Shown: positions 11,368 to 23,936, numbered from the stretch's first letter. The stretch is DNA of 64,000 nt from Typhlomys cinereus (GCA_023101885.1 JALPQD010000101.1:6170100-6234099); one strand, 5' to 3'. Translations and numbers: made by a program. Notes: a model not told the origin generated them from the sequence alone.

Positions 11368-11650
11368 GGGCTGATGAGATGGCTCAGTGGTTAAGACTCT
11401 GCCTCAAAAGCAGAAGGTTCCGAGTTCAGATTCCAGGTCGTACATAAAAACACCAGGTGGAACTGGAAGCAGCTTACACTTCTGGCCCTGGTGGGCAGAG
11501 CCTGGGAAATTCCAGAGCGAAGCAAAAAGGAGATAGAAGCAATCCGGATGATTCCTAAAGTCACCCTTGGCTCTCCACAGGGACACACATGCTCTGTGAC
11601 ATACACACTAAATGAATGAATAAAGTTTTTTGTTTTTGTTTTTTTTAAAG
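11368..11650 (+). mobile_element. B2-superfamily SINE
   Basis: The head 'gggctgatgagatggctcag' is followed by the family body. The near-identical flanks AATAGATCTA and GACAGATCTA suggest a target duplication. The tail is A/T-rich without a CA tract. Confidence 0.75.
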
Positions 11651-11659
11651 ACAGATCTA

Positions 11660-11900
11660 GGGGCAGGGAGAGATGGCCCAATGGGCAAAGTCCCTGCCTG
11701 CAGTCCTGACAACCTGAGTTTGGATCCCCCAAATTTCATTTGAAAAGACAGATACAGTAACACAAACCTCTGCAATCCTGTAGAAATGGATGGTGAAGTC
11801 AGGACAGTTAGTGGCCAGTGAGCCTTGTACAGCAATGAAGAGACCCTGTCTCAACTCAGATAAGGACTTGGTTTGTTCTCTACCTTCACATGTGTGCAAT
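11660..11900 (+). mobile_element. B4-like composite SINE
   Basis: A tRNA-like head ('gggagagatggcccaatggg', 'gagtttggatccccc') is followed by a B1-like tail ending 'agaccctgtctcaa'. It lies head-to-tail after the preceding SINE. Confidence 0.6.
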
Positions 11901-12690
11901 ATGTATCTGTGCTCACATACTCGAACAAGTGCATACATGTGTACATGCAACATGCATGCACATACATACAAAAGGATAAAGGGTATTTTTTCACACGTAC
12001 TTGTTACATTTGCATATGTGGCTTTATAGAGATAGATATCCCTTATAGGGAGAGCTTCTATTTTAAATAGGTGTGGATGAGAACAGCTTTATGTGATTAA
12101 AGCATGCGTAGAGTGTTTAGCAGTTCTCCATAGGTTGGCTCCTGGTTTCATGTTATCACACCTTGTTTCCCTTCCCTGCTGACAGATTCCTGAGCTGGGG
12201 GGCTACAGCGCATGCTCCATGTTGAGAAACAATCTCTGACCCTGCTTGAGGGTCACACGAGAACTCGCTCCTGGGAGGAGCATTCCTAAGAGGGAACAGC
12301 AGCACAAAGGACCATCACACGGAAGTCACTGCAAACCCATGACCGTTCTGTTCCTGGCCAGAGACTCAAAATGTCTGTGTCCACTTTAGATGAGGGGGAC
12401 ATGAGAAGGAGATGGAGAGAAAAGCAGAGTGGAAAGATCTGGGCATCTTTTGTGATACGCAGGAAAGGTGGCTTCTTCTGTTCATTCTACAGTAACATTA
12501 GCCAAGGTAGAACCCTGCTGAGTCTCTCCCACCATTTAACTGAAGAATCTGTCCGAGTGGGGCCGTGCGGCTTCTAGATGAATCTATCCCTATTGAGAGG
12601 ACTTGAAAAGCTATTCAGGTAGAGGAATCCAATTGCTATCAGATCACTGGCCTGAATGGTTTGATAAGAAGTGGTACCCCGCTGAGATGG
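11901..12690. other. Upstream sequence, nothing recognised
   Basis: No supported gene. A short TG/CA-rich stretch (about 11885-11965) is the only pattern seen. Confidence 0.4.
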
Positions 12691-12694
12691 AGAA

Positions 12695-12900
12695 CCCAGA
12701 GGTAGCTCAGTGGTGATAGAGTGCTTGCCTAGCGGACAAAGGGTCACCGGTTCAAACCCTGGAGCTGCTATGAGAAACACAACCATCACACTGCAGGAAA
12801 GTGGAATTGGGGGAGAAAGATGGTGACGTCACCTTGGGACATGAAAAGCTAGAATTAGTTTGAGACCAGCCTAGGCTATTGAGATCTTGTCTCAAAACAG
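12695..12900 (+). mobile_element. ID-like head plus B1-like tail
   Basis: 'aggtagctcagtggtgatagagtgcttgcctagc' and 'ggttcaaaccctgga' make an ID-type head. 'tagtttgagaccagcctaggc ... tcttgtctcaaaac' at 12855-12900 is a B1-type tail. Confidence 0.6.
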
Positions 12901-13672
12901 CATCCCCCCATCCCCATGCCTTCCCAGTCAATATTTATTTTCAGGGCTGAGAATGTAGCCTAGTGAGCATTTGCTTTGTATTCATGGGGCTCTGGGTTTC
13001 ATGGCCCAATACCCAAATCACCCATTAAAAAATTTTTCTCCTAGATGTCTATATTTGTATTTATTATCTGCATATTTTTGAAATTTCCTTTTTACCTACT
13101 TTAATCCCTTCCCTCCACCTGCTTGCTAGAATGAACCCGGTGTGCTATCTGATGGGGCACTCAGCAATTAGGAATCCTATTTCTTCAATATCCACAATGT
13201 CAACTTCCTGCCTGTATCAACCGAGGAAGGAAGTGGCCAAGAGTCATAGATAATAGGAGGAACTCTCTACCTTCCCCTTGGTCATCAAGTGTTCATCAGA
13301 TCAGCATTAAATTATGTTTAATTAGCATGAGCCTACACAGCTATGGAGACTTAGACTTGCCCTGGAACAGAGAGTCACAAATAATCTTCTATTTCAGAGT
13401 TTGATTGACTGTGAAATGGTTTCTCCAAAGGGAAAACAAGCATTGTTCATTCTTTGGGAAATCTGTAGGTGCAAATGAATTGGAGTTTTCAAGGGATATT
13501 GTCGAAGACAACTTCATCTGTAATGCCAGGACTGCTTTCTGGCTAAAAAAAGAAGAAAGAAAATTCAAACAATCTAAAGGGATGTAGGAAAAGAGAAAGG
13601 AAAACAAGGAGGAAGCTAAGCTACCAGGATGACTTGGCTGTGGAGCAACTGGAGTCTTAGAAAAAGTCCCAG

Positions 13673-13991
13673 GGGGGGGGGGAGCTGGAGAGGTGGCTCA
13701 GGGGTTAAGCCTCTGCCTTGCAGGCAGAAGGTCCTGAGTTCGGATCCCAGATCCCACGTATAGACGCCAGGCAGAAGAGGGGGCAGCCTGCGCTTCTGGT
13801 CCTGGTAGGGCGGAGCCTGTGAATCCCGGGGCAGAAGGAGGTGGAGGCGTCCATGGTAGTTCGCGAATTCGTCTGTTTCTACACATACACAGACACATAA
13901 ACACACAGACACACACACACACACACGCGTGCACATACACACGCACATGTGCACAGTTGAATAAATAATAATAATAATAATAATAATAAAA
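13673..13991 (+). mobile_element. B2-superfamily SINE, young copy
   Basis: The head is 'ggagctggagaggtggctca', the B box 'gagttcggatccc', then a 150-base body, a CA-rich tract at about 13880-13950 and a (TAA)n tail at 13964-13990. Fourteen-base direct repeats flank it (13659-13672 and 13992-14005, 13 of 14 matching). It is nearly identical to the copies at 27306 and 37230 in my reading, so this subfamily was active recently. Confidence 0.9.
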
Positions 13992-14259
13992 AGAAAAGGT
14001 CCCAGAGGGTCTTCTGGGCCATCATGCTGCCAGATTAGGGGCATCTCAGGGGGTGCTTTATGCCGGTGACTCAGGCAACAGCTGTCTACTGAGCAGGATG
14101 GAACAATTCCAATCGGTAGTAATTTTATAGGACTCTGGGGTTACATTAATGTCTATAGATGAACATCAGTCCTGAGGATATAGATTATGTATCACCAAAA
14201 GGGCAGAAATAAATACATATATTTTTATGCATCTTTCTCAGGACTGTTGGGATACTGTT

Positions 14260-14340
14260 GGCGGAGCCTGTGAATCCCGGGGCAGAGTAAACAAGGAGAA
14301 GGTGGAGGCGTCCATGGTGGTTCCTGAATTCGCCTGTGGT

Positions 14341-14387
<47 letters not shown>

Positions 14388-14458
14388 GCACAGTTGAATA
14401 AGTAAATAATAATAATAATAATAAATAAATTAATAAATAAAAATAATAATAAATTAAA
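14260..14458 (+). mobile_element. B2-superfamily SINE, 5'-truncated
   Basis: It begins inside the body ('ggcggagcctgtgaatcccg') and continues to (CA)n at 14345-14385 and a TAA-rich tail. It shares an extra short insert relative to the copy at 13673. Confidence 0.8.
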
Positions 14459-14884
14459 AAAAGAGCCTAAATAACCTGCCTAACAGGGTCACGGCTTAGA
14501 GATCAGCTTTGCGTCATAGTGGGCATGTAAATTATAGTCCACACTGTACTACTGCTGCGCTCTACACTCTGGATCTTTCCCTTAACCACACTTCAAGTCT
14601 GTATCGGCCCTGAGCAGGAAAGAAGCCAGGCCATCTCAGAGAAATCTTAGAGCTCATTTGGAAGGTCTTATAGAGAAAAAGCCAAAGCTTGTGGGCTGTG
14701 CCACCTCTAAACGTCAGAATCCGATCTAGAACCCAGGACCAAATTTTGCATATTTTCACTCACTCTGTGTTCCTTGGATGACCCCTGCCGCTGACTTTGG
14801 GACGTGGACTGGGTTGGTTAGGCCCTCTGCAGTACCTCCTCGGCCCCCAGCCCCTTGCCAGCTTCAAATTTGCCAAAAATGGTG

Positions 14885-15122
14885 AGGCCAGACATGTGGC
14901 TTAGTTGATGGAATGCTCCAATGCATGCACGTGGCACTCATTCTTAGAACCACATGACTGGACAGGATGCCATGGCCTACACAGTCCCAGCATTTGGGTG
15001 ATAGAGGCAGAAGGATCAGGAGTCCAGATCATCCTTGGCTACAAAGCGAGCGGGAATCCAGACTGGGATACAGAGATCCTGTCTCAAAAAACAAACAAAC
15101 GAACGAACAAACAAACAAACAA
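14885..15122 (+). mobile_element. B4-like composite (ID-type head, B1-type tail)
   Basis: An ID-like start ('gacatgtggcttagttgatgg') is followed by B1-like 'cctacacagtcccagcatttggg' and 'gatcctgtctcaaaaaac', ending in (CAAA)n at about 15088-15120. Confidence 0.65.
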
Positions 15123-16544
15123 CCCTGGGGGAGGATATAAGATTGTAAGAGCCCAAAGATGGGAAGGTCCACTGTAGGACCAGATACTCCATTCAAGGCA
15201 GGGCTGCTGCATCCAGGAATTCACTGCAACGAGACTTGTCCTTACCGGACCTGCACACAGACAGACATACCAACATGCCCCCATGCACTAACGAGGATCT
15301 CAGGACAGGTAATTACATGCAATGGAAACCTTGGGGACTAGGGCTGGATGAGTGAAGGGAAATACCCTTTTCAGTGGCATGGCCCGAAGAGGGGCAACCT
15401 GGTAATGCTACAGAGGCCTGAACCTCCACATGAGTAGACAAGGCAGAAGGAACCCTGGGGCCCATAGAAGTGGACAGGCAGGAGGATGGGAGAGAGTGGG
15501 ATGGATTGATGAAGGGAGGGGAGGAAGGATGGGAAAGAGGAGGGAAGGAGAGAGGCAGGGATAAGTACTCAATCTGCTTGTAAAACTAGGGAAAAATATT
15601 AAATAAAAAAAAAACCCAGGATGTGTGGAAATGATAAAAGGTGATTTATTCATCATTCTGGTGTTGAGAAATTCTGAGTCAGGAAGTCCAGAAGGAGTCT
15701 CACTCTAAATCACTTATTTTTAAACAATATTCAAAGAAGTATTTGCCATAAGAGACTTCCTCTGCAGCCATTGTGGGATGTGCAGGATGGGACAGAGGAG
15801 CTGGGTCCCAGCCAGGTGACAGTCCCTCAGGTTCCCCCCCCCCCCGCCGCCCATGCCCGAGGAGATAACCAAGCCAGGGGAGTCTTTCTAGTCCTTCTGC
15901 TCAGCTATCCACCGGGCATTTTCTACATGCAGTTCTTCAGGTAGTTTTACCTTCACCCATCCATTCATGTCTGAAACAAACTGTCCACTGGCAATGGAGC
16001 TGGTGTGTGTGTGTTGGAGAGATGGAGGGCGGCTGTTCTAGAGCTTTCTGTGTCTTTATTCCTCTTCCCCCCCATGCAGATTCTGCACCTGAATCCCTAC
16101 CACTTTAAGGGCAGTGCCAAGACCCAAGCTGCCACTCCCTGCCCTGCACCTGCCCAACTTCCGGAAACTTCCAGCTTCATTGCTGCGGGCGCTCTTGAAA
16201 TGCAAACAGGACTAGCAGCTTGTTTGCAAGTCAGAAACAGGCAACAAACTAAAGGCCCTACAGTAAAGACATAGATGATAAAGAACTCTGACACATGATG
16301 GCGGGTACCTGAGTGTATCCAAGTGGAAAGGCACTCAAAGGAGAGAGAGGGAGAGAATACCACTTTGAAAACAATATATTCACTTAAAAAGATATATCGG
16401 CACACACATAGGGTGTGTTGGCTGAAGGAGAGCAAATCTCAATTTTTATTTTATTTTTTTCAATTATTTTCTGCAAGCACATGGTCCCATATTAACTGCA
16501 CATTCTTCTTTAAAAGAGGAGTTTTAGGTCTTCAGAAGAATTAG
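15123..16544. other. Upstream sequence, nothing recognised
   Basis: Contains a C13 run near 15836 and A/T-rich stretches. No gene or RNA is supported. Confidence 0.4.
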
Positions 16545-16955
16545 GACACTAACCCAGGAAGTTGCTATGAACAGGGCTGTTTCCTATCATTGATATCTTA
16601 TAGTAGAATTTTTGCTATAGTGAAGAAACCAATATTGATGTATTATTACTAAACGCAGCATACTGTTCAGATGTCCTTAGTTTTTACTTACTGTGTGTTC
16701 CAGGATCCCATCCAGGATGGAATGCCACATTACTTAGTCTTCCTGACTAGACGAGATCACGCATTCACAGTGATATGACTGCAGCACACATTATTTAGTC
16801 TTAACTCCCCTAGGATCATGTGGGTTGTGACAGTGTGGCAGACTTTCCTTGTTTTGATGACCTTGATAGTGTTGGGACCTATTAGTTCTGTACTGAGTGC
16901 AACGCTCAGTTTGGGATTTGTTTGATGTTTTTGTATGATTACACTGAGTTATGTA
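16545..16955 (-). mobile_element. Old L1 3' UTR fragment
   Basis: The phrases 'ttgatatcttatagtagaat', 'ttccaggatcccatccagga', 'gactttccttgttttgatg' and 'gggatttgtttgatgttttt' match, as I remember it, the antisense of mammalian L1M-type 3' ends. It is an old remnant without coding capacity. Confidence 0.7.
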
Positions 16956-17193
16956 TTTCTTGCACAGAAGATCAGAAGCCACTTGCTATCTGCATAGCTT
17001 ATCACTGGTGACGTAGACCTTGGTCACCAGCCTACGGAGTCAGCTTTTTCCACTGTCTAAAGCTTCCTCCTCCTACACTCGGCCGGGTGAGCATGTTGTT
17101 TTTAAGGCAGAAAGTTTTCTGCACTGCCAAGAGTCGCTAACAACACAAGGCCAGAGGCATAAAGCCAACTCCAGCAGCGTCGCCGGTGCGCTG

Positions 17194-17250
17194 CCCCCCC
17201 ATCCCCCACCCCTCACCTCCCACCCCTCCACCTCTCTCCTACCCCCCTTA
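17194..17250. promoter_or_regulatory. C-run cluster (G-quadruplex/i-motif candidate)
   Basis: Five or more runs of 3-7 C separated by 1-4 bases, giving G-runs on the minus strand, lie roughly 200 bp upstream of the inferred first exon. Structure-forming potential follows from composition; function is inference. Confidence 0.45.
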
Positions 17251-17279
17251 CCCCTGCGGCCACAAGGTCCTCGACTTCC

Positions 17280-17950
17280 TCATCCTTGAAGTTGCTTGGC
17301 GCCCGTGGAGCGCAGAAACCTCACCTGTGGGCGTGGCCTCGCCCTGGGCCCGCCCCTCCTCGGAGTCGGAGTCTCCGCCCCGGGACGGCCGCGCCCGGGG
17401 AGCTTTCCGTGCCGCGGGGGCTCCTCCTCCCGGCTCTCAGGTCCCGATCGCCCGCAGCCAACGCGCAGCGGACAGAGTTGGGGACACCGTCTGCAGTGAG
17501 AGCCGCTGCTGCCCGCGTCCCCAGGTGAGTGAGGGACCCGACCGAGCGGATGTTTCTTGGTTACTCTGGGCGAGGAGCCCAACCCGACTCCCCAACTCCT
17601 GCAGCCGCGGAGGCGGGGAATGCCTTCTTCTTGGGGTCACGGGGCCCGGCCGGGTCTCCCCATCCCCTGCCTCAAGCCCCAGCCCGGTATCGTGCGGCGA
17701 GGCCGGGGTCGGATGAGGGGCAGATGAGCAGGGGACCTGGCTAGTGCCAGGGCGCGCGGTGGCCTTGGCCGCTCCGACACCGCCGACTTCTCCGGAGTGC
17801 GCGGCGCTTCCGGGAGACGCGAGGCCGAGCGGGCGCGGAGCGAGGGCTGCGCTCGGGAACTTTGCTCCGGAACTGCGAGGGCGCGCGTTCCGCCGCTGCC
17901 ACTCCTGCTGCACACTCGAGGCCGGCCCCCCGGGTCGCCGAGAGAATGCG
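17280..17950 (+). promoter_or_regulatory. Anxa11: CpG-island promoter of Anxa11
   Basis: This is the only stretch of the window dense in CpG. It holds GC-box (Sp1-like) sequences GGGCGTGGCC (about 17329), CCCGCCCCTCC (about 17350) and CCGCCCCGG (about 17368), and no TATA box where one would be expected. TATA-less CpG-island promoters are typical of widely expressed genes such as annexin A11. The next annexin features downstream are on the + strand, so the promoter is assigned that direction. A divergent transcript cannot be excluded. Confidence 0.75.
17400..17524 (+). other. Anxa11: Noncoding first exon of Anxa11 (start approximate)
   Basis: The end is set by a good donor, CCCCAG|GTGAGTGAG, at 17524/17525 inside the CpG island. 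No ATG-initiated annexin sequence is present here, and the first coding exon has only eight untranslated bases after its acceptor, so a separate 5' UTR exon is required. The 5' boundary is a guess. Further noncoding exons in the following 25 kb are possible and cannot be found without transcripts. Confidence 0.55.
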
Positions 17951-18654
17951 GGGCCCTGCCTGGTGCAGGGTTACTTTCTCCTTTACCTCTTCTCCATCCT
18001 GGATCTCCAGGTTCCTGAAGGATTCTCGGACTTGGCTCGCCCCAGTCTCCCAGGTCTCGGGTTAGGTTCCTGGAGTGGTTTAAAGGACAGAAGCTAAATT
18101 ACTCATCACGAGCTAAGCTGAGCTGGGGACACTTGTCTCCCCGCTTCTCAGTCGCTGGGTCCCTGTGGAGTATCTCGGGATCCACTTTCTTACCCCCCCT
18201 CAATCATGCTTCCCCTAGCTGCTCACTTGGCCCTGCCCTGCCCACAGGGTAAGATCCCCACACCTTCTGCATGGGGCAGGGAGGATAGCTTTGGATGCGA
18301 CCCACTCAAAATCATCAGCCTAAGTAAACATTGAGAATCTTTTTGACTTTTTTTGATAATTCTTTTGTTTGGTTCTCAAGAACGACTGATTTACACAACA
18401 ACGTGCAGTTTCAAATGTCAAAAAGATGTGTGTCTGGAGTCTGATAGGACAGAGCAATCCCCTGGCCCACCCTCGGAGCTCTTTCTTATCCAGTTTCTTC
18501 CCTTTCTCTTTTTTCCTTTTTCCATCTCTCCCTTTCTCCCTTCTCTCAACTGTCTGTACTGTAAGGTTTCCCCTGACCCCGACCAGAGAGGTCAGGATTG
18601 GTATTCCTGCATCCCTCCAATCTCATTGATCTCTCTCTCTCTCTCTCTCTCCCC

Positions 18655-18785
18655 CTCTCCCCCTTGGCTTCCTCAATTTGTAAAATGGGGATAATTTGTA
18701 AGATGGGGATAATTATATAATTATAATAATGGCTACTTCATTAGACTTATTGTGAGGATTTAGTGAGTTAATATTTTTAACAGCT
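18655..18785 (-). mobile_element. MIR SINE fragment (antisense)
   Basis: 'ttcctcaatttgtaaaatgggg', duplicated locally as 'atttgtaagatggggataat', then 'gtgaggatttagtgagttaat' follow the antisense MIR core and 3' part. Just to the left is a (CT)n run at 18627-18660. Confidence 0.7.
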
Positions 18786-21486
18786 GTACCGTGGTCAGTT
18801 ACTGACCAGTCAGAACAGGTGGTGACTGTGTGTCCCAGGTGGCTGTCCCTCAGGTTGGGCCTAGAGTGTGCATGGCATGTATGTGATAGATGCGGAAGCC
18901 AGTGAACCATAGAATAACACAGTGGCTGCAACCACAGTCCCTCCAACTATCTCGAACCCCCCCACCTGTTCTCTCCATCGCCCCTCTCCCACCCACCCAC
19001 TATTTGAAAAACCACTGGGAGGGGCCATGTTCTGTGATCCCGCGTTGTCCCCTCCTTACTCCGGCACAGGTCCAGTTTCTCAGGACTCGCCTTCGAGGTA
19101 TTTCTCTGGCCACACATCTTGCCCCTGTCCCATATTTGGTCTCTGGAGAGGGCGGATGGCACTCAGGAAGGACCTTGTCTTTTTGAGGTGCTCAGAAAAT
19201 GACAGTTGATCAAGATGCTTGGCAAGGAAAGTAGAGGCTCTGTGGTTAAAGTCCTGGATGTGCCGGATAAGCAAAGAGAAGAGCAGGGAGGTAAGGTGAA
19301 AGTGAATCCAGACCCCAAGGGGGAGAGGATCTGAAAGCCCAGATTCAGCGGTTCAAGTCCTTAAAGTAGCCAAGACAAGGCAAGCAAGGTCTATCCCATT
19401 GCTCTATCTAGAAGGCCTGTATTGATTAGTGATGCCTTGGAGGAGGAGGCAGTGGTTAGTTTGGGAAGACAAGGGAGTGATGTGCAGAGCCCAGAAAGGG
19501 AACCCAGCCGACCTTTCCTTCCTCCCTTCCTAGCTGAATAAGCTGCGTATTTTTCCTCTTGAGCCCCAGGCAGTTCCTGGCACTTCAGTCCCTGGAGGGG
19601 AGAGTCTGGGTGTGGCTGTGCTTCTAAGCTAAAGCAGGCTCTGATTTCTGTGTATTTTTGTTCCCCACACCCCGTGGTTCCGTTTCTCCCAGAACGTTAG
19701 GAATCCCAGTGGCACCTAGATAGGAAAGCTCTCAGGTTAAATGAAGGTGGAGTTGGTGGTTTATAAAAGGACCTGTTGAACTCTTTAAGGAATGGAACCT
19801 TCTAGTAACCACCAAAACCATTCCACATTAGGCGTGTTTACCCTAACCCCGTGTAACCCATGAAATAAAGGTCCCATAGTTACTTGGTTGGTTGTTACAG
19901 GGTAGGTTCTTACGAATGCTGAACAGTCACCGAACTCACTTCTGGTCCTTTCCATGACTATGTGGGGTAGGGATGGGTGAAGCTACTTGTGGAGTTAGAA
20001 GACAGAATTCTCACTTGCTGGGTAACTTAGGGCCTGCCATTTGCACCCTGCCCCCCCCAGTGTTGTGGATGACAAATGCTTGTCTCAAAGGATGAATCAG
20101 ATGACAAGATGTTTGCTGATGGAGTTTCAGATTAGTGAGGGGGGTGGTGATAAACCCACTGATATTGTAGGCACATTACCAAGGGACAAAACAGCCAGAG
20201 GTGGTCAAGGCTGGCTGCTGATCTGGTTCTCTGGACTTGTGCACTTTAGCAGTGAAGAAGGAAGTTAAGAAAATCAGAGGCCACCTTGTGTTCTCACTGG
20301 GGCAAGAGGAGACTGGCTTGCAAGACAGGGAGGGGAGAACTCAGGTGGAGGAAAAACTGGAAATCCCCCCCCAGAGACCAGAAGCATTAAGCCTGGATTG
20401 TGGCTCTCTGGGGAAAGGGGTGTGTCTGTGGGGGGAGGCCATACAGCAGATGTGAACTTGCTGTGTATACACAGGGCACAGCTATTTTTAGGAAGTTTAT
20501 GATGTTGAAATCTTCCTTAATGAGCGGCCACGGGTTGCCTAGCTGTGTGCCGTGTGTACAGAAGACGACCTAGGTTTGCCTCCTCCACGTCCTGGGGACA
20601 CTGGGGGAGGATCCCGTTTAGACAGGATCATGACCTTGTTTCTCACACTTGTGCTTAGAGTGCCTTGGAGATCCTGAGTGGGCGGGTGGTGCCGAAGGCT
20701 GGGAGGCCGCCTGGGCCAGACAGGCATTTTGTCTGGGTGGTGTTTATGTTTGAAGTCAAGGGCATGGTGACGCGGAGTGCTCGCCTGGAATCAGCTGAGT
20801 CAGGAGCAAGCAAAGGGGCAGCCGGAGACAGCAGCGCGATCCGTTTCAGTAAGACAGAAGAGGGGTCGGTCAGCGGCGGTCCTGTTTCAGTGACAGGAAG
20901 AGGTGGGGCCCCCCTGCCAGCTGCTCTTTTGGTGAAGTGTGGAGAGCAGAGGCCAGATGGGAACCCACGTGTGAGGCCACCCCGTGCCAAGGACAGAGCG
21001 ATTGTGTAAAAGGAGGAGTGGTGTGGGGTCCTGTTTCTGCAGCTCCTGGGCCGCAGGTGGGTCATCTGTATCCCTTGCTTGAGGTTTGATCTCTCACCAC
21101 GTGAGCTCCGGACTCCTACGGAACCTGCAGCTTCCGTTATGTGACTTGTTTCTCACGACTGTGCTCTGGGCTACGTCACCTGTGTTAGCCACGGTGGAAT
21201 GTTCTCAGTATGGAATCACCATAATCTACTCAGCCTTTGCTCTCTGATGGGTGCTGAGTTGTTCCTGTGTTGATTGGTTGGAAGCAAACAAACTGTTAGG
21301 ACCCTAGTCGGTAGGTCCCGGAATGTGTTTATTTCTAAAGTATTTCTTTTTGTTCGTTGCTTCTCCTGTAATTCAAAAATCACTTCAGGTTCCTCGCTAC
21401 CCTCTGAGTGTATAGATCTAGCCGGTGAGTGTTTCACATGAAACACCCACCATCTTATTGCCTCCTAGTCACTGAAAATCAGTTTT

Positions 21487-21741
21487 TATTTATTTATTTA
21501 TTTACTTACTTATTTTTGTGTAGGTGTGGGTGTGTGTTGAAAAGGGTACTGTGTATGCCTATCACATCAGGAATCGCTCTACCGCCTTTCTTGCTTTGCT
21601 CCGAGGTTTCTCAGGCACCTGCCCTCTAGGGCTGAAAGTGCAGGCCAGTGCCTTATCTGCCTGGTGTTTTTATGGGAGATCTATCTGTAGGCCCTTCTGC
21701 TTGAGGCACAGGTTTTTAACTCCTGAGTTGTCTTCCCAGAG
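21487..21741 (-). mobile_element. B2-superfamily SINE with 13-bp target duplication
   Basis: A degraded copy without a long CA tract. GAAAATCAGTTTT is repeated exactly at 21474-21486 and 21742-21754. Confidence 0.8.
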
Positions 21742-22014
21742 GAAAATCAGTTTTGATCAAAGGGTTATTTAGGAAATAGTATTCTAAATTTCCAAGTAGA
21801 TCTTCCCATGGAGAGAATGATTCTAGTTTCTTTGTTGATTACTGGTTTTATTGGGTTGTGATTAGTATGTAGTCTGTAAGAATCTCTCCTCAGACTGTTA
21901 TATCTTCTTTATGGCCAACTGTATAATCAGTGTTCAAATGTATCTTTAAACTTGGATTTGCCTTCGGGTCACTCAGAGATGTGTCATAACTTCTCAGCAT
22001 GATACTGATTGCAG

Positions 22015-22100
22015 CGGGACGGGCTTGTAATGCCAGCATTCAGGAAGCCTGAACTGGAAGTTTGTGAGTTCAATGCCAACCTGGATTATATATTGAGTGT
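22015..22100 (+). mobile_element. B1 SINE fragment
   Basis: 'gacgggcttgtaatgccagcattcaggaagc' and 'agttcaatgccaacctgga' follow the B1 left half. The right end is lost. Confidence 0.5.
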
Positions 22101-22550
22101 GAAGTCAGTCTGGGTCTTATTAGGGTAGGTTCCATGGGGAAAGTCAAGGAGTGTGGGAACTCAGAGCTGTGGGGAAACTCAGAAGCCCCAGCCTGAACAG
22201 AAACTATAGGGGTACCGCTCGAATATCCGCTGATGCTCCTCAAACTGTCTGGATCTTACTGTTTCTGTATGTATGTAGAATGTGTTGTTTGGTTTTAGTT
22301 CTGCAAAGAAAAGGAATTTGCCCAGATCTTTTATTACATGCCTTTTCCCCCAACATAAGTTAGTATGAAACTTAAAGCTGAGAGACCAAAAGCATTAAAT
22401 AAGCAGCAAGGGACACATGGTAGGCAAAACCTAACTCGCCACACATGGCAAGTTCACAAAGCCAGAAACTCTGCGCATACAAGCAGAGCTTGGCTTGATA
22501 AAATTACAGCGCGAGGTTTTCAGTTTGTAGCTTTCTTTTTTTTAGTTTTT

Positions 22551-22680
22551 TCTTTCCTTCCTTCCTTCCTTCCTTCCTTCCTTCCTTCCTTCCTTCCTTC
22601 CTTCCTTCCTTCCTTCCTTCCTTCCTTCCTTCCTTTCTCTTTCTTTCTCTCTCTCTCTCTCACTCTCTCTCTCTTTCATT
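22551..22680. repeat. (TTCC)n then (CT)n array
   Basis: About 20 TTCC units at 22551-22635, then TTTC and CT repeats to about 22675. A pure pyrimidine strand of about 120 bases. Confidence 0.9.
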
Positions 22681-22689
22681 CACGAGTGT

Positions 22690-23022
22690 GTGTGTGAGTG
22701 AATGGTGTATCTGAGTATACACCACAGTGTATACACAGGGCACAGTGTGTATCTGGAGGCCCAAGGGTGACTTTGGGAATCATCCTGGATAGTTTTACTT
22801 CCTTTTGATTTTTCTGTGGATTTTTACAGGCTCCACCTTCCAGGGCTGGAATTGCAGGCAGTATCAGTAGCCTGGTTATCCACTCAGCATTTTTACATGG
22901 AATTTGGGACCAAACTCTGGCCCTTTTGCTTGTGAGGCAAGGCCGTCTCTTTAGTCCGGGTCTAACTTTTTATGTGGGTGCCGGGGTAAGTGCGTTACCC
23001 ACTGAGCCGTCTCCCCAGCCCT
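22690..23022 (-). mobile_element. B2-superfamily SINE (old copy)
   Basis: A diverged antisense copy: body 'ggcccaagggtgactttgggaatcatcctgg' and a second head-like end 'cactgagccgtctccccagccc' at about 22995-23020. Confidence 0.6.
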
Positions 23023-23145
23023 CTACGTGAGTATAATAAAAATATGTCCTCTCATTTTTATTCACCCTCTACGCGTTTGCCCCACCTTGTATTTTAAATC
23101 ATTTCCTCTTAAACATTGGTTTGTCTTGCAGTCAAGCTTGTGGCT

Positions 23146-23168
23146 GGGGGTGGGTGGGGTGGGTGGGG
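23146..23168. other. G-run cluster
   Basis: Four or more runs of 3-5 G separated by single T bases fit a G-quadruplex-forming pattern on the + strand. Confidence 0.4.
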
Positions 23169-23344
23169 GAACAGTGACCTAGGCGGCGCATCCACAAACC
23201 TTCCTTGGTGGTTCCAGAAGAATCAGATGCTGACGTTGGGGGCGTGCCTGATTTTATTCCTGGAGTCTAACTCATTGTTCAGTGCACCTGGAAACTTTTT
23301 CCTTCTTTTCCTCGTTCCTGATTCATTTTCTTTTCTTTTTTTAA

Positions 23345-23622
23345 AAAATATTTTTATTTATTTATTTTGATGTATATGTGTGTGTGTGTATCAGAGGGCA
23401 CATATGTCCCTGTGGAGGACTAAGAGTGACTTCCGGAATCATCCTGAATTGCTTCTACCTTCTTGCTTCACTCTAGGATTTCCTAGGCTCCGCCCACCAG
23501 AACTGGAGGTGCAGACTGCTGCCATTTCTGCCTGGCATTTTTTTACGTGGGACCTGGGATCCGAACTCAGGTCCTTCTGCTTGTGAGACAGAGTCTTAAT
23601 TCCTGAACCATCTCTCTAACCT
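23345..23622 (-). mobile_element. B2-superfamily SINE
   Basis: An antisense copy with TG-rich tail (23370-23395), body 'gtcccTGTGGAGGACTAAG' and head ending 'gaaccatctctctaacc'. Confidence 0.75.
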
Positions 23623-23888
23623 GGTCTGTTTTCTTTACCCACTGAGCCATTTCAGTGGCCAGAATCCGGGTTTCATGGCTCTTGCGTGAGGTAGTTGAAG
23701 CAGTGGTTCTGTGCATTTTCCAGATTTATGGAAAGGTTTGCCAACAAGACTAGAGCCTGTGGAAGGCTTGCCAAAGTACAATTCTGAGCTCTGCCCTTCA
23801 GGTTGTGATTGGGTGGTGGGGATTAGGGCGGCTGTGGTGGTGCCTGAGCCTCTTACCACACTTGGGTAATGCCACCCCTCCCCCTATG

Positions 23889-23936
<48 letters not shown>
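23889..23936. repeat. (CA)n microsatellite
   Basis: About 24 CA units, not inside a recognised SINE. Confidence 0.9.

Noticed and set aside
17186..18097. Several 70-176 codon open frames on both strands of the CpG island
   Set aside because: GC-rich DNA has few stop codons, so overlapping frames on both strands are expected. None resembles a protein I know, and the noncoding first exon explains the region.
20665..21065. Overlapping 114- and 136-codon frames on opposite strands
   Set aside because: GC-moderate intronic sequence with no family resemblance. Opposite-strand overlap suggests chance.
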